Assembly: GCF_963082655.1 (NCBI RefSeq)
Contig: NC_081555.1
Location: 94,990,914 to 95,054,913 of the forward strand
Source of the DNA: Stomoxys calcitrans
Taxonomy: Eukaryota > Arthropoda > Insecta > Diptera > Muscidae
Reading direction: 5' to 3'
Length of the DNA: 64,000 nucleotides
Shown here piece by piece: positions 19,746-30,555 of this stretch. Within the stretch, counting starts at the first letter, position 1; each line of letters starts with the position of its first letter. The notes under the pieces were generated by a model. That model made no database searches and was not told the origin of the DNA. It saw only the letters and a program-made list of their open reading frames with translations. The position numbers and the translations under genes were made by a program.

Positions 19746-21295
19746 ACAAGTAAAAGCGCGCTAAGTTCAACCGAACATGGATTCCGCTAAAATATGGGAG
19801 CTATATTTAGTTATACACCGAATTAGACAGAACTTGGCGAAGTTGTTGAGAGTCATAACAGAACACCACGTACAAAAATTCAGCCAAATCGGATGAGAAT
19901 TGCGGCTTCCAGGGGCTCAAGAAGTTAAATCGGGAGATTGGTTTATATGGGATCTAAAGGGTGATTTTTTTGAGGTTAGGATTTTCATGCATTAGTATTT
20001 GACAGATCACGTGGGATTTCAGACATGGTGTCAAAGAGAAAGATGCTCAGTATGCTTTGACATTTCATCATGAATAGACTTACTAACGAGGAACGCTTGC
20101 AAATCATTGAATTTTATTACCAAAATCAGTGTTCGGTTCGAAATGTGTTCAAATTTTGACAAATTTTGTTCAGTGATGAGGCTCATTTCTGGTTGAATGG
20201 CTACGTAAATAAGCAAAATTGCCGCATTTGGAGTGAAGAGCAACCAGAAGCCGTTCAAGAACTGCCCATGCATCCCGAAAAATGCACTGTTTGGTGTGGT
20301 TTGTACGCTGGTGGAATCATTGGACCGTATTTTTTCAAAGATGCTGTTGGACGCAACGTTACGGTGAATGAACACATTTCGAACCGAACACTGATTTTGG
20401 TAATAAAATTCAATGATTTGCAAGCGTTGCTCGTTAGTAAGTCTATTCATGATGAAATGTCAAAGCATACTGAGCATCTTTCTCTTTGACACCATGTCTG
20501 AAATCCCACGTGATCTGTCAAATACTAATGCATGAAAATCCTAACCTCAAAAAAATCACCCTTTACATCAGGTTCTAGATTTATTTAAACCGTACATCTG
20601 CTCCGTTGTTGGGAGTCATAATAGAAAACTATGTGCAAAATTTCAACCAAATTGGATGAAAATTGAGGCTTCCAGGGGCTCAGGAAGTCAAATCGGGAGA
20701 TCGGTTTATATGGGAGCTATATCAGGTTATACACCAATTTTCGCCGTACTTGGCTCCGTTGTTGGGAGTTATAACAGAATCCTATGTGCAAAATTTCATC
20801 CAAATCGGATGAAAATTGAGACTTCCAGGGGCTCAAGCAGTCAAATCGGGAGAACGGTTTATATGGAAGCTATATCAGGTTATAGAACGATTTAAACTGT
20901 ACTTGGCTCCGTGGTTGGTAGTCATAATAGAACACCTTGTGCAAAATTTCAGCCAAATCGAACAAAAATTGCGGCTTTAATGGGCTGAAGAAGTCAAATC
21001 GGGAGATCGGTTTATATGGGAGCTATATCCAAATCTGAACCGATATTGCCCATTTGCAATCCCCAACGATCTACATTAATATAAAGTATCTGTGCAAAAT
21101 TTCAAGCGACTAGCTCTACGCGTTCGACCGCTATCGTGATTTCGACAGACGGACGGACGGACATGGCTAGTTCGAATCAGAATTTCGAGACGATCAAGAA
21201 TATGTATATATATACTTTATGGGGTCTTAGACTAATATTTCGAGGTGTTACGAACGGAACTAGATTCGTATACCCCTATCCTATGGGGGTGGTAC
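19746..21295 (-). mobile_element. HINE1 element D inside a SINE
   Basis: The 3' tail ACAAGTAAAAGCGCGCTAAG lies at the left (hairpin decayed). ~153-bp monomers follow, and the 5' block GACGGACGGACGGACATGG, GATCAAGAATATGTATATAT and CGTATACCCCTATCC lies at the right. It is split at 19957-20563 by a mariner element; joining the flanks restores a GGTTTATATGGGA(T/G)CTA(C/T)ATCAGG monomer. Confidence 0.8.
19957..20563 (+). mobile_element. 607-bp mariner foldback, copy 2
   Basis: TA at 19955-19956 and 20564-20565. The left TIR is 19957-20151 and the right TIR 20369-20563. Each TIR contains the transposase start (MNRLTNE, YYQNQCSVRNVF), so this start occurs twice, pointing inward. The centre, 20152-20368, encodes the fragment from the first catalytic Asp (ILFSDEAHFWLNGYVNKQN) to AVGRNVTVN, joined to the N-terminus through a TGA. 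Second and third catalytic residues are absent. Confidence 0.9.
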
Positions 21296-21510
21296 TAAAA
21301 AATTGAAGTGGTTGATATCCCTTCCAAATATTACCGATATTTGTGAGGTAATTTGCCATATAAGAACTTCTACCCAAAGAGCTATCACACTTCGGCACGC
21401 CATTCAGACTCGGCTATAAAAAGGAGGCTCCTTATTGCGCTTAAATTTGAATCGGACAGCACTCATTGATATGTGAGAAATTTGCCCCTGTTCCTGGGCA
21501 AAGTTGCATT
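21296..21510 (+). mobile_element. SINE body, continuation of 19661
   Basis: AAATTGAAGTGGTTGATATC, TTTGTGAGGTAATTTGCCAT, CAGACTCGGCTATAAAAAGG and TTTGCCCCTGTTCC follow the SINE body order exactly from the point where the head stopped at 19745. Confidence 0.8.
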
Positions 21511-21522
21511 ATTAGTAAGTAC

Positions 21523-21655
21523 TAAACCAGGGATTGCCAACCTTTATCCGTCTGTCTGAATAAGCCTTACGTTCACATAGTGTTGGAATCGCTTTTCCAA
21601 AACAGTAAAAACCAGTGTAAAACACAAAGGACCCTCAGATACAGAAGACAAAGCT
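21523..21655. repeat. dispersed 130-bp repeat, second copy
   Basis: CTAAACCAGGGATTGCCAAC, CTTTATCCGTCTGTCTGAAT and TAGTGTTGGAATCGCTTTTC align with 18358-18485. Identity unknown. Confidence 0.6.
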
Positions 21656-22029
21656 TGCCCTCTTCTATTCGTTCCTCATAGTTCGTCCCACTATCACGTA
21701 GCACTTAAGTCATGTCATAACTAGTAACGTAACGTTACACAGTCGTAGCCAGCGTGTTGCCCATAATCTCATAGATACATTTGCCGTTGGCAGCCCCGAT
21801 GTACAATATTTGAGTTAGTCGCACTGTTACGTAGCGTTTGGTAACGTCTTTACAACAGAAGTAACCAAGGCACTGCCAGCTGTTCAGAAGAAGCAAGGCC
21901 ATTACACTGCTGTATGTCCTAATTAAGCCTTTTTTCGCGTTTGTCTCATTGACATATAGGGCAAGAGATACCTCACACGTAGTCAAGCCTCTACGAGTAT
22001 ATCAGTTTGATCAGTTTGTCTCACGGTCG
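21656..22029. other. unassigned DNA before the minisatellite
   Basis: No repeat or domain recognised. The 83-codon minus frame at 21735-21986 has no motif I know. Confidence 0.35.
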
Positions 22030-25000
22030 CGGAAAGAGTAATAAAAGTACCATTCCCAAAGGGAAAATTTAAATATACGGGTCCTGAAATAATAAGGTTC
22101 AGAAAGCGTCGTACTCTAAAAACGGGGGTAATAGAAGCATCCTCCTCTAAGAAAGAGGGCAACAGACCCTTCCCTTAAGGAAAGAACAGAAACCAGTAAG
22201 GGAAACAAAAGTACCCTTCCCTGAGGGAAAGGATAATAAAAGTAATTTTCACTAGGGAAAAGGGTAATAAAAGTAAGCTTTCCTAAGGCAAAGGCTAATA
22301 ACAGCACCCATCCCGTAGGAAAATGTAATAAAAGTGCCCTCGCTCAAGGAAAAGGCTAATAAAACCAGTAGGGGAGACAAAAGTATCCTTCCCTGAGGGA
22401 AAGGGTAATAAAAGTAATTTTCCCTATGGAAAAGGATAATAAAAGTAAGCTTTCCGAAGGCAAAGGTTAATAATAGCACCCTTTCCGAAAGCAAATGTAA
22501 TAAAAGTGCCCTCGCTCAAGGGAAAGGCTAATAAAAGTACCCTTCCTCAAGGGAAAGGATAACAAAAGAACCATTCCCTAAGGGAAAGGATAAAAAAGTA
22601 TCCTTCTATAAGGGAAAGGGTAACAAAAGTACCCGTCTCTACGGAAAAGGGTAATAAAAGTACCCTTCGCTAAGGAAAGGGTAAAAAAGAATACTTCCCT
22701 TGGAGAAACTCTAATAAAAGTACCCTTCCCTTGGAGAAACTGTAATAAACCTACCCTTCCCTAAGGGAACGGGTATTAAAAGTGTCCTTCCCTAAGGGAA
22801 AGGGTAATTAAAGTACCCTTCCCTAAGGGAAAAGGTAATAAAATACCCTTCCCTAAGAGAAAGGATAATAAAAGAATCCTTCCCTAAAGGAAAGGCAATA
22901 AAGTACCCTTCCGTAAGGGAAAGGGTAATTAAGTACCCTTCCCTAAGGAAAGGGGTAAAAAAAGTACCATTCGATTGGAGAAACTATAATGAAAGTGCCC
23001 TTCCCTAAGGGAACGGGTAAAAAAAGTGCCCTTCCCTAGGGGACAGGGTAATTAAAGTGCCCTTCCCTAAGGGAAAGGGTAATAAAAGTCCCCTTCGCTA
23101 AGGAAAGGGATAAAAAGTACCCTTTCTTTGGAGAAATTGTAATAAAAGGGCCCTTCCCTAAGGGAAAGGGTAATTAAAGTGCCCTTCCCTAAGGGAAAGG
23201 GTAATAAAGGGTGATTTTTTTGAGGTTAGGATTTTCATGCATTAGTATTTGACAGATCACGTGGGATTTCAGACATGGTGTCAAAGAGAAAGATGCTCAG
23301 TATGCTTTGACATTTCATCATGAAAAGACATACTAACGAGCAACGCTTGCAAATCATTGAATTTTATTACCAAAATTAGTGTTCGGTTCGAAATGTGTTC
23401 AAATTTTGACAAATTTTGTTCAGCGATGAGGCTCATTTCTGGTTGAATGGCTACGTAAATAAGCAAAATTGCCGCATTTGGAGTGAAGAGCAACCAGAAG
23501 CCGTTCAAGAACTGCCCATGCATCCCGAAAAATGCACTGTTTGGTGTGGTTTGTACGCTGGTGGAATCATTGGACCGTATTTTTTCAAAGATGCTGTTGG
23601 ACGCAACGTTACGGTGAATGAACACATTTCGAACCGAACACTGATTTTGGTAATAAAATTCAATGATTTGCAAGCGTTGCTCGTTAGTAAGTCTATTCAT
23701 GATGAAATGTCAAAGCATACTGAGCATCTTTCTCTTTGACACCATGTCTGAAATCCCACGTGATCTGTCAAATACTAATGCATGAAAATCCTAACCTCAA
23801 AAAAATCACCCTTTAAAAGTACCCTTCGCTAAGGAAAGGGGTAAAAAAGTAATCTTCCCTTGGAGAAATTGTAATAAAAGTACCCTTCTCTAAGGGAACG
23901 GTAATAAAAGTGCCCTTCCCAAAAGGAAAGGGTAATTAAAGTACCCTTCCCCAAGGGAAAGGATAATAAAAGTACCCTTCCCTAAGGGAAAAGGTAATAA
24001 AATACCCTTCCCTAAGGGAAAGGTTATTAAAATACCCTTCCGTAAGGGAAAGGGTAATTAAAGTACCCGTCCCTAAGGAAAGGGGTAAAAAAGTACCATT
24101 CCCTTGGAGAAACTGTAATAAATGTACCCTTCCCTAAGGCACAGTGTAACAAAACTGCACTTCCTAAGGAAAAAAGTAACAAAAGTATCCGTCCCTAAAC
24201 GGTAATAAAAGTATCCTTACCCAAAGGAAAGGGTAATAAAATTACCCTTCCTTAACGGAAAGGCTAATAAAAGACTATTCCTTAAGGAAAGGGCAATAAA
24301 AATACCCTTCTCTAAAGAAATGGGTAACAAAAGCGTCCTTCCCTAAGGAAAAGGGTAATCAAAGTACCCTTTCTTAAGGGAAAGGGTAAAAAAGTACCCT
24401 TCCCTAAGGGAAAGGGTAATAAAATTACTCGAGGGAAAGGATAATAAAAGTACACTTGCCGAAGGGAAAGGGTAAAAAAAGTACCCTTACCTAAGGGAAA
24501 GGGTATTCAAAGTAACCTTCCCTAAGGGAAAGGGTAATTAAAGTACCCTTCCCTAAGGGAAAGGGTAATCAAAGTACCCTTTCTTAAGGGAAAGTGTAAA
24601 AAAGTACCCCTCCCTAAGGGAAAGGGTAATAAAAGTAACCATAACGGGTGATAAAAGAACTCTTCCCTTAGGGAAAGGGTTATAAACCCTACGGTTAATT
24701 AAAGTATACTTCCCTAAATAAAACGGTAATAACCCCTACGGGTAATAAAAATACCTTTCCCCAAAGGAAAGGGTAATAAAAATACTTTTCCCTAAGAGGA
24801 GGGGTAATAAAAGTACCACTCAGCATAATAAAAAAAACACTTTCCTAAGGGAAGGAGTAATAAAAGTACCTTTCCCTTAGGTAAAGTGTGATAAAAGTAC
24901 ACTTCCCTTAGGGAAAAGTATCCCTCCCTAGGGGAAAGGGTAATAAAAGTACCTTTCCCCAAATGAAAGGGTAATAAAAGTACCCTTTGCTAAGGAAAAG

Positions 25001-26330
25001 GTTAAAAAATACCATTCAATAAGGGAAGGGATAATAAAACTACCCTTCTCTAAAGGAATGGAGAATAAAAGATAATAAGGGTAATATAAGTACCCTTCAC
25101 CAAGGGAAATTACCCTTTCCTTCGAGAAAGGGTAATAAAAGTACACTTCCTTAAGAAAAAGTACCCTTTCCTATGAGAAAGCCCCTACGGGTAATCAAAA
25201 TGCTCTTCCCTATAGCAAAGGGTAATAACCCCTACGGATAATAAAAGTACCCTTCCATAAAGAAAAGGGTAATAAAGTACCCTTCTTTTGAGGAAAGAGT
25301 ATTTAAAGTACCATTTCTTAAAATAAAGGGTAATAAAGTATCCTTGCTTCAAGGAAGGGTAATAAAAGTACCCATCATTAATGGAAAGGGTAATAATAAT
25401 ACCCTTCCTTAAAGGAAATGGTAATTAAAGTACCCTGCCTTAAAGGAAAATGTAATAAAAGTACGATTTCTTAAAGGAAAATGTAATAAAAGTACGATTT
25501 CTTAAAGGAAAACGTAAACAAGTACCCTTTCTTCAAGAAAGTGGTAATAAAGTACCCTTCCTTAAAGGAAGGGATGATAAAAGTACCCTTCCTTAAACGA
25601 TAGGGTATTAAAAGTTCTTCCCTTAAAAGAAAGGGTAATAAAATTATCCTCCCTTAGGCAGAGGGTAATGAAAGTAACCTCCCTTTAAGGAAAGTGTAAT
25701 AAAAGTACCCTTCCTTTAAGGAAAGGGATATAAAAAATTCCATTCCTTTGAGGAAAGGGTAATAAAAGTACCCTACCATTAATGAAAGGGTAATAATAAT
25801 ACCCTTCCTTAAAGGAAAGGGTAATTAAAGTACACTGCCTTAAAGGAAAAGGTAATAAAAGTACGATTTCTTAAAGGAAAACGTAAACCCTTTCTTCAAT
25901 AAAGTGGCAATCAAAGTACCCTTCCTTAAAGGAAGGGATGATAAAAGTACCCTTCCTTAAATGATAGGGTATTAAAAGTTCTTCCCTTAAAAGAAAGGGT
26001 AACAAAATTACCCTTCCCTGAGGCAAAGGGTAATAAAAATAAACATTCTTTAATCAAAGGGTAATAAAAGTACCCTTCCTTGAAGGAAAGGGTAATAAAA
26101 ATACTATTCCTTTGAGGAAAGGGTAATAAAAGTACCCTTCCATTAAGGAAAGTGTAAAAATGCAACTAAACTATCTTTCCCCAAGGAAAAATAGTAAAAT
26201 ACTCTTTCCCTTCTCCAAGAGAAAGGGTACATAAAGTATCCTTTCCCAAGCAAAAATGCATTAAATGTATCCTCCTTCAAGGGAAAGGGTCGTAAAACTA
26301 CGCTTCCCCAAGGAAAAGGTTAAAAAACGA
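22030..26330. repeat. ~31-bp near-palindromic minisatellite array
   Basis: Roughly 115-120 tandem units with a consensus near AGTACCCTTCCCTAAGGGAA then AGGGTAATAAA, about 31 bp. Each unit is an inverted repeat: CCCTT..CCCT pairs with AGGG..AAGGG around TA, so either strand can fold into short hairpins. The arms vary in concert in some units (CCTTAAAGG versus CCCTAAGGG). The array degenerates towards its right end and is split by the 607-bp mariner element at 23207. Hydrophobic phenylalanine/tyrosine-rich minus frames are artefacts of the repeat. Confidence 0.9.
23207..23813 (+). mobile_element. 607-bp mariner foldback, copy 3
   Basis: TA at 23205-23206 and 23814-23815. Removing the element and one TA restores the minisatellite phrase GGGTAATAAAAGTACCCTTC. 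The sequence is the same as copy 2 apart from a few substitutions (for example ATGAAAAGACATACTAACG, and CAAAATTAGTG which introduces a stop in the N-terminal frame). Confidence 0.92.
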
Positions 26331-27727
26331 TTTTATCCGCTCTTCCGCGTTTATCTCATGGTCACACAATACCTGTTTTTCTAGACTCTGTCGCAGACAC
26401 ACAGAATTTCTTTGAGGAATTCTGGCCCAGGTGAGTTTTTCACCAGCAACCAAAAGTAGTTCTTTTCCTTAAAATTTGAGAAAAGGCTACATTTCGAATG
26501 TGGTCCTTTGTCCGCCTTCTGGGTATTGACTGTAAGGACCGAAGTTTCAAGTATACCTCCAGAAATGTCCAGAAATGTCCACACTTTCCTCAGATGGCTT
26601 GTCCATGTTTCTGATTTTTCTTAGTGTATATGTAGCAGTATGAGGGTATGGTGTAAACCTTTTCTCACCTATTCGTTTTACTTTCTCAAAATTATGGCAT
26701 GCCAAAAGGAGGCTGTTTTCCCACCCTTTCTCCCTGCAAAAATGTCAAAATCAAAAATCATGAAACTAAAGCTTATCATACGACCCCTTGTTTTATTTGG
26801 TGTTTATTTGCATTTTTCTGGGCAAAAGCGACGAAAGGAAAAACACCATGGAATAGACGTGGTGGAAAAATACGATTAGAATAGGAACTGGCGGTAAATA
26901 CCCACAGACAGAAAGCAACTGCGGCAGCAGCAGCAGCCAACATCTTTGTTAAGGCAGTAGAAATCTGCCGGAAAGTTGCCTTTGATACGGCAAAGTTGCC
27001 AGGAAATTTGATAAGACTCTATTTACTTGAGCTTTGCGGCAGGCGAATAGTCACAGAACCCACTGACTTCTCTAGGATGTTCGCCATGTGGGCTTATGTT
27101 TGTTTTTTTCTTTGCTCTCCTAAGAATGTAAGAGCATTGGGTGTTAATGGAGGTGTAAGCACACAGCACATACATACAGTTTGTTTTTTTCTTTTGAGAA
27201 TATGTATGTGAGTGAATAATCTTTGCTATACTAAAGTTAAGGATATGCGGGTATATATATTGTTAAGGATTTCCTCTTTTTAAGGACTAACTAAATGAAT
27301 TTAATCTCTATGTCGTATTTTCTCTTCTTTTTTGCTTTAGTTTCCTATTCTAAAAGGAATGCTTTCCGCCCCTCCCGAACATCCTTTTGTGAGATGGTAG
27401 TGGCGTGGGTTAGTGGAGACAACCACTCAAACCACAACGACCAAGTTTTAGATTATTCTAACGATGTTGGTTTGTTGTATTTCAGTTATTCTCCTTTGTT
27501 GGTGTTAGACGCCAAAAGTCATTACAAAACAGCAAATTTCATATCATAGTTTGTTGTAGACTTTGTGTGGGTGTGTGTGTGCGATGGGTGAGTGAGTGTG
27601 TGCAAGGTGCTTTGGTGCACTCAGAAAAATGTTTTCTCAATGGATATATTTTTAGAAATTTTTGCCAAAACAAAAACTTTTGACGCCAGTCATGTGAGTA
27701 AAATTGACACAAAATAATATTGACATA
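26331..27727. other. single-copy-looking DNA with weak open frames
   Basis: No repeat family recognised. A frame open from about 26885 to 27211 begins ELAVNTHRQKATAAAAAN (a GCA repeat) and runs about 108 codons without an ATG before 26996. No domain is recognised, and no convincing acceptor-donor pair frames it. Other frames (26640-26879, 27295-27549) are also unassigned. Confidence 0.4.
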
Positions 27728-27792
27728 ATCATTGATATGTGAGAAGTTTGCCCCTGTTCCTTAGTGGAATGTTCATGGGCAAAATTTGCATT
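27728..27792 (+). mobile_element. SINE 3' tail fragment
   Basis: TCATTGATATGTGAGAAGTT, TGCCCCTGTTCCTTAGTGG and CATGGGCAAAATTTGCATTT match the SINE 3' end. It abuts the H3 head directly. Confidence 0.75.
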
Positions 27793-29115
27793 TGAAGGGG
27801 GAGCGGACCCTCCCCCTTACACTAATTTTCAGAAACGCCACATCTCGGAGATGGGTGTTGCTATTTAAGCGAAATTTTGTGTGCTCTCTTATAGAAACCT
27901 ACAAAAATTTGGTATCCAAATTTCGGATGGGGTACCTAGGGGGGGGGGGGGGGAGGAGCCCACCCTAAAACCTACCAAATATATATATTAACACCAATCA
28001 CGACAATATGGGACTCAAATGAAAGGTATTTAGGATAAGAAAACGTATCTGATATCCAATTGTCGGACCAAGTGCTAGGGGGACCACCCCAACTCCCAAA
28101 ACACCCCAAATCGGACATATTTATCGACCATGGCAATATGGGACTCAAATGAAAGGTATTTGCGAGTAGAATACGAATCTGATATCCAAATGTGGGACCA
28201 CGTTTCCTTTCGCGGGTCCACCCTTTCACCAAAATACTCCTAAAACAGGACTTATTTACCAACCTTGGGAATATGGGGCTTAAACAAAAGGTATTTTTAG
28301 ATGTAGAACACGAATCTGATATCCAAATATGGGACCAATTATTTGAGGGGCCGCCCATCCCCCAGAACATCTCTTAAAGAAGACAAATGTACGACCATAG
28401 CAATATGGGGCTCAAATGAAATAAAATGATATCTATGTTCGGGAAAAGTGTCTATGGGGCCACACCACCCCCATAACACTACCCAAATAGGAAGTATTTT
28501 CTGACCATTACAATATGAGGCTCAAATAGGAGGTATTTTAGAGTAGAACAAGAATCTGATATATATTTTCAAAGCCAAATCATAGAGTGGCCCCCCCATC
28601 CCCCAAAACGGTCATGTTTGCTGACTATGGAAAAATGGTGCTCAAATGAAGGGTATTTGGAAGTAGAGCATAAATCTGTCATCAACATTCGGAACCAACT
28701 GTCTTGGGGACGTCGCACCACCATAACAAACCCCAAGTAGGACGTATTTGCGTCTTCAAGACTATGGAGCTCGATATTCATAGTTTTTAGGGCCCATATC
28801 TTAAACCGGACATATTTGCTGGCTTTTTCAATAAGGGGTGTGAAGTGAATGGTATTTGAGATTAGAAAACGAATTTGATATCCAATTTTGAGGCCAATGG
28901 CAATATTGGGGTTCGTATATATGAGAATAGAGCACGTTGCTGATATATTTTCAGGGCTTAGTGATTGGGGGACCATCCCACTCCCCAAAACACCCCTAAA
29001 TCGGGCATATTTACCCACCATGTCAAGGTGGAGCTTAAATGAAAGGTAATGGGGGGGGGGGGGTCGGCAGAGCAAGAATTGATACCCACTTTCGGGACCA
29101 ATTTTCTGGGGGTCT
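27793..29115 (+). mobile_element. H3 tandem repeat block
   Basis: The head GGGGGAGCGGACCCTCCCCC is followed by about eight monomers. CAATATGGGACTCAAATGA or a variant recurs at about 28005, 28134, 28268 and 28400, a period of 128-135 bp. A 17-bp G run lies at 27938 and a 14-bp run at 29049. The 168-codon minus frame at 28569-29075 is repeat-derived. Confidence 0.7.
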
Positions 29116-29480
29116 ACCCCTTTAACGGTCGGTAGGACGGCGGAAATCCTATGGGGGGATCCAGATCGTGAGAAGAAGCAAAAAGGATGTCAGTATAGCT
29201 ATTGGTGTCATAACGGGATACATACGGGACTACGAGCTCACTTATGCAAAATCGGTGCGGCAAGTGATGACATGTGTAGGGCGTGTGGGGAAGATGATGA
29301 GACGTTGGGGCATTTCCTATGTCATTGCCAGGCTTTCAAGGCTAACAGACACCGGTACTTCGGTGGCAACACAATACCAGACATGGACCAACTTAGGAGA
29401 GTGGTATGGAAAACAATTAAAAGATTTTGTAAGTAGCACGGAATTCCTAACTTAAAATTTTTTTTTTGAGATTACTTTTT
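29116..29480 (+). pseudogene. 3' end of RNase H LINE (C-terminal knuckle)
   Basis: Reads as the plus-strand counterpart of the 14.2-kb element. AEILWGDPDRE comes first, then after a frame break GLRAHLCKIGAASDDMCRAC and GEDDETLGHFLCHC. It ends WKTIKRFCK-stop, with a T-rich 3' untranslated end. The 5' side is cut by the H3 block. About 110 codons remain, frameshifted near 29180. Confidence 0.7.
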
Positions 29481-29487
29481 TAGTTTT

Positions 29488-29988
29488 TAGAGCGTACAAC
29501 AAGTCGACAGTCGGAAAGTTTAGCCTCCACGAGATAACGTTCACTAATGGATTGAGGCTGATAGATTTCGCCGCGGCAAAAAACATGATAGTTTGTAGCA
29601 CCAGACTTCAACATTAAAATAGGCCACATGGCTGTCACCCGATCAAAACACGAGAAACCAAATTGATGACGTTGTGATAGATGGAAGGCATTCATCCAGC
29701 GTGTTAGATGTACAATCGATCCGTGGAGCGAATATGGATTCGGATCATTACCTTGTTGCAGCAAAGGTTCGAACCCGTTTGAACATGGCGAGGAAAGTAC
29801 GATCTGACACTGCACGGAAGCTGGACATTGAAAAGCTGCAAACACAACAAATGGCAGCGGCATACTTCACTCGACTGACCCAACTGCTTCATGAAAGCAC
29901 TCCTTGTTCCGATGATATAATGCCGCAGTGGCAAACCGTACTTGGGTACCGAAAGCCTCCTCCAAGAAACCCATGTTACGACCAATAG
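29488..29988 (+). pseudogene. RTE endonuclease fragment
   Basis: The frame NKSTVGKFSLHEITFTNGLR to NMIVCSTRLQH ends at a TAA near 29615. The next frame, 29674-29988, gives VIDGRHSSSVLDVQSIRG and MDSDHYLVAAKVRTRLNMAR. SDH is the conserved terminal catalytic motif of apurinic-type LINE endonucleases. The catalytic N-terminal part is missing, so it cannot nick DNA. Confidence 0.75.
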
Positions 29989-30057
29989 TGTCGAGAAACT
30001 ACTGAAGCCAGGAATGCGGCATATAGAGCAACCCTGCAATCAGTAGCAACGCGCCAG

Positions 30058-30555
30058 ATGAAAGAGAGGTATCGGGAGAAAAGGAGAGAGGAGAAACGTC
30101 TATTCCGCAGAAAGAAAATGGAAAGGCGTGAATGTGAGCGAATTGAGATGTACAGGAGTCAGAATGAGGTCCGGAAAGTTTACCAAAGAATTGAACATCA
30201 AACCGATGGCTTTGGTGCAGGCACATCCTCCTGCAGAGACAAAGAAGGAAATATGGTAACTGACACAGATAATATGCTGAGGATATGGAAAGAACATTTT
30301 ACCCAACTGCTAGTGTCCGACTTTGGCGGCGAAGAGGATATCGCAGAACCGATCCCTGATGATGGTATAGAATGTTTACCTACTAGTCAGAATGAGGTCC
30401 AAGTAGCAGTGAACCGACTAAAGAAAAACAAGGCAGCAGGAGTCGACGGGTTACCCGATGAACTATTTAAGACCGGTATCGGGAGAAAAGGAGAGACGTT
30501 TCTCCTCTCTCCTAAAGAACAACAAGGCAGCAGGAGGCGACGGGTTACCCGTTGA
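30058..30555 (+). pseudogene. RTE reverse transcriptase N-terminal fragment
   Basis: A 165-codon frame: a charged linker (MKERYREKRREEKRLFRRKK), then RIEHQTDGFGAGTSSCRDKE, IWKEHFTQLLVSDFGGEED and the finger motif KKNKAAGVDGLPDELFKTG. From 30475 the frame reads the 39-bp templated filler and then leaves the family frame. Upstream and downstream pieces lie in other frames. Confidence 0.75.

Noticed and set aside
20031..20450. 139-codon minus frame that recurs three times (15854, 20031, 23281)
   Set aside because: It is the transposase N-terminus in one TIR arm read through into the antisense of the central fragment, not a designed fusion; repetition reflects element copies.
22030..26330. Resemblance of the 31-bp hairpin repeat to a CRISPR array
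   Set aside because: Units are directly contiguous and all alike; there are no unique spacers, no leader and no cas genes, and the context is a fly genome.
22030..26330. CCCTAA motif suggesting telomeric repeats
   Set aside because: CCCTAA occurs only as part of the 31-bp palindrome, never in tandem by itself, and flies do not use this telomere repeat.
28190..28377. Many 60-70 codon frames throughout the window
   Set aside because: Length and composition are those expected by chance in AT-rich DNA, or they are shadows of repeats.
28569..29075. 168-codon minus-strand frame
   Set aside because: It lies wholly in H3 monomers and changes between copies without codon-type conservation.
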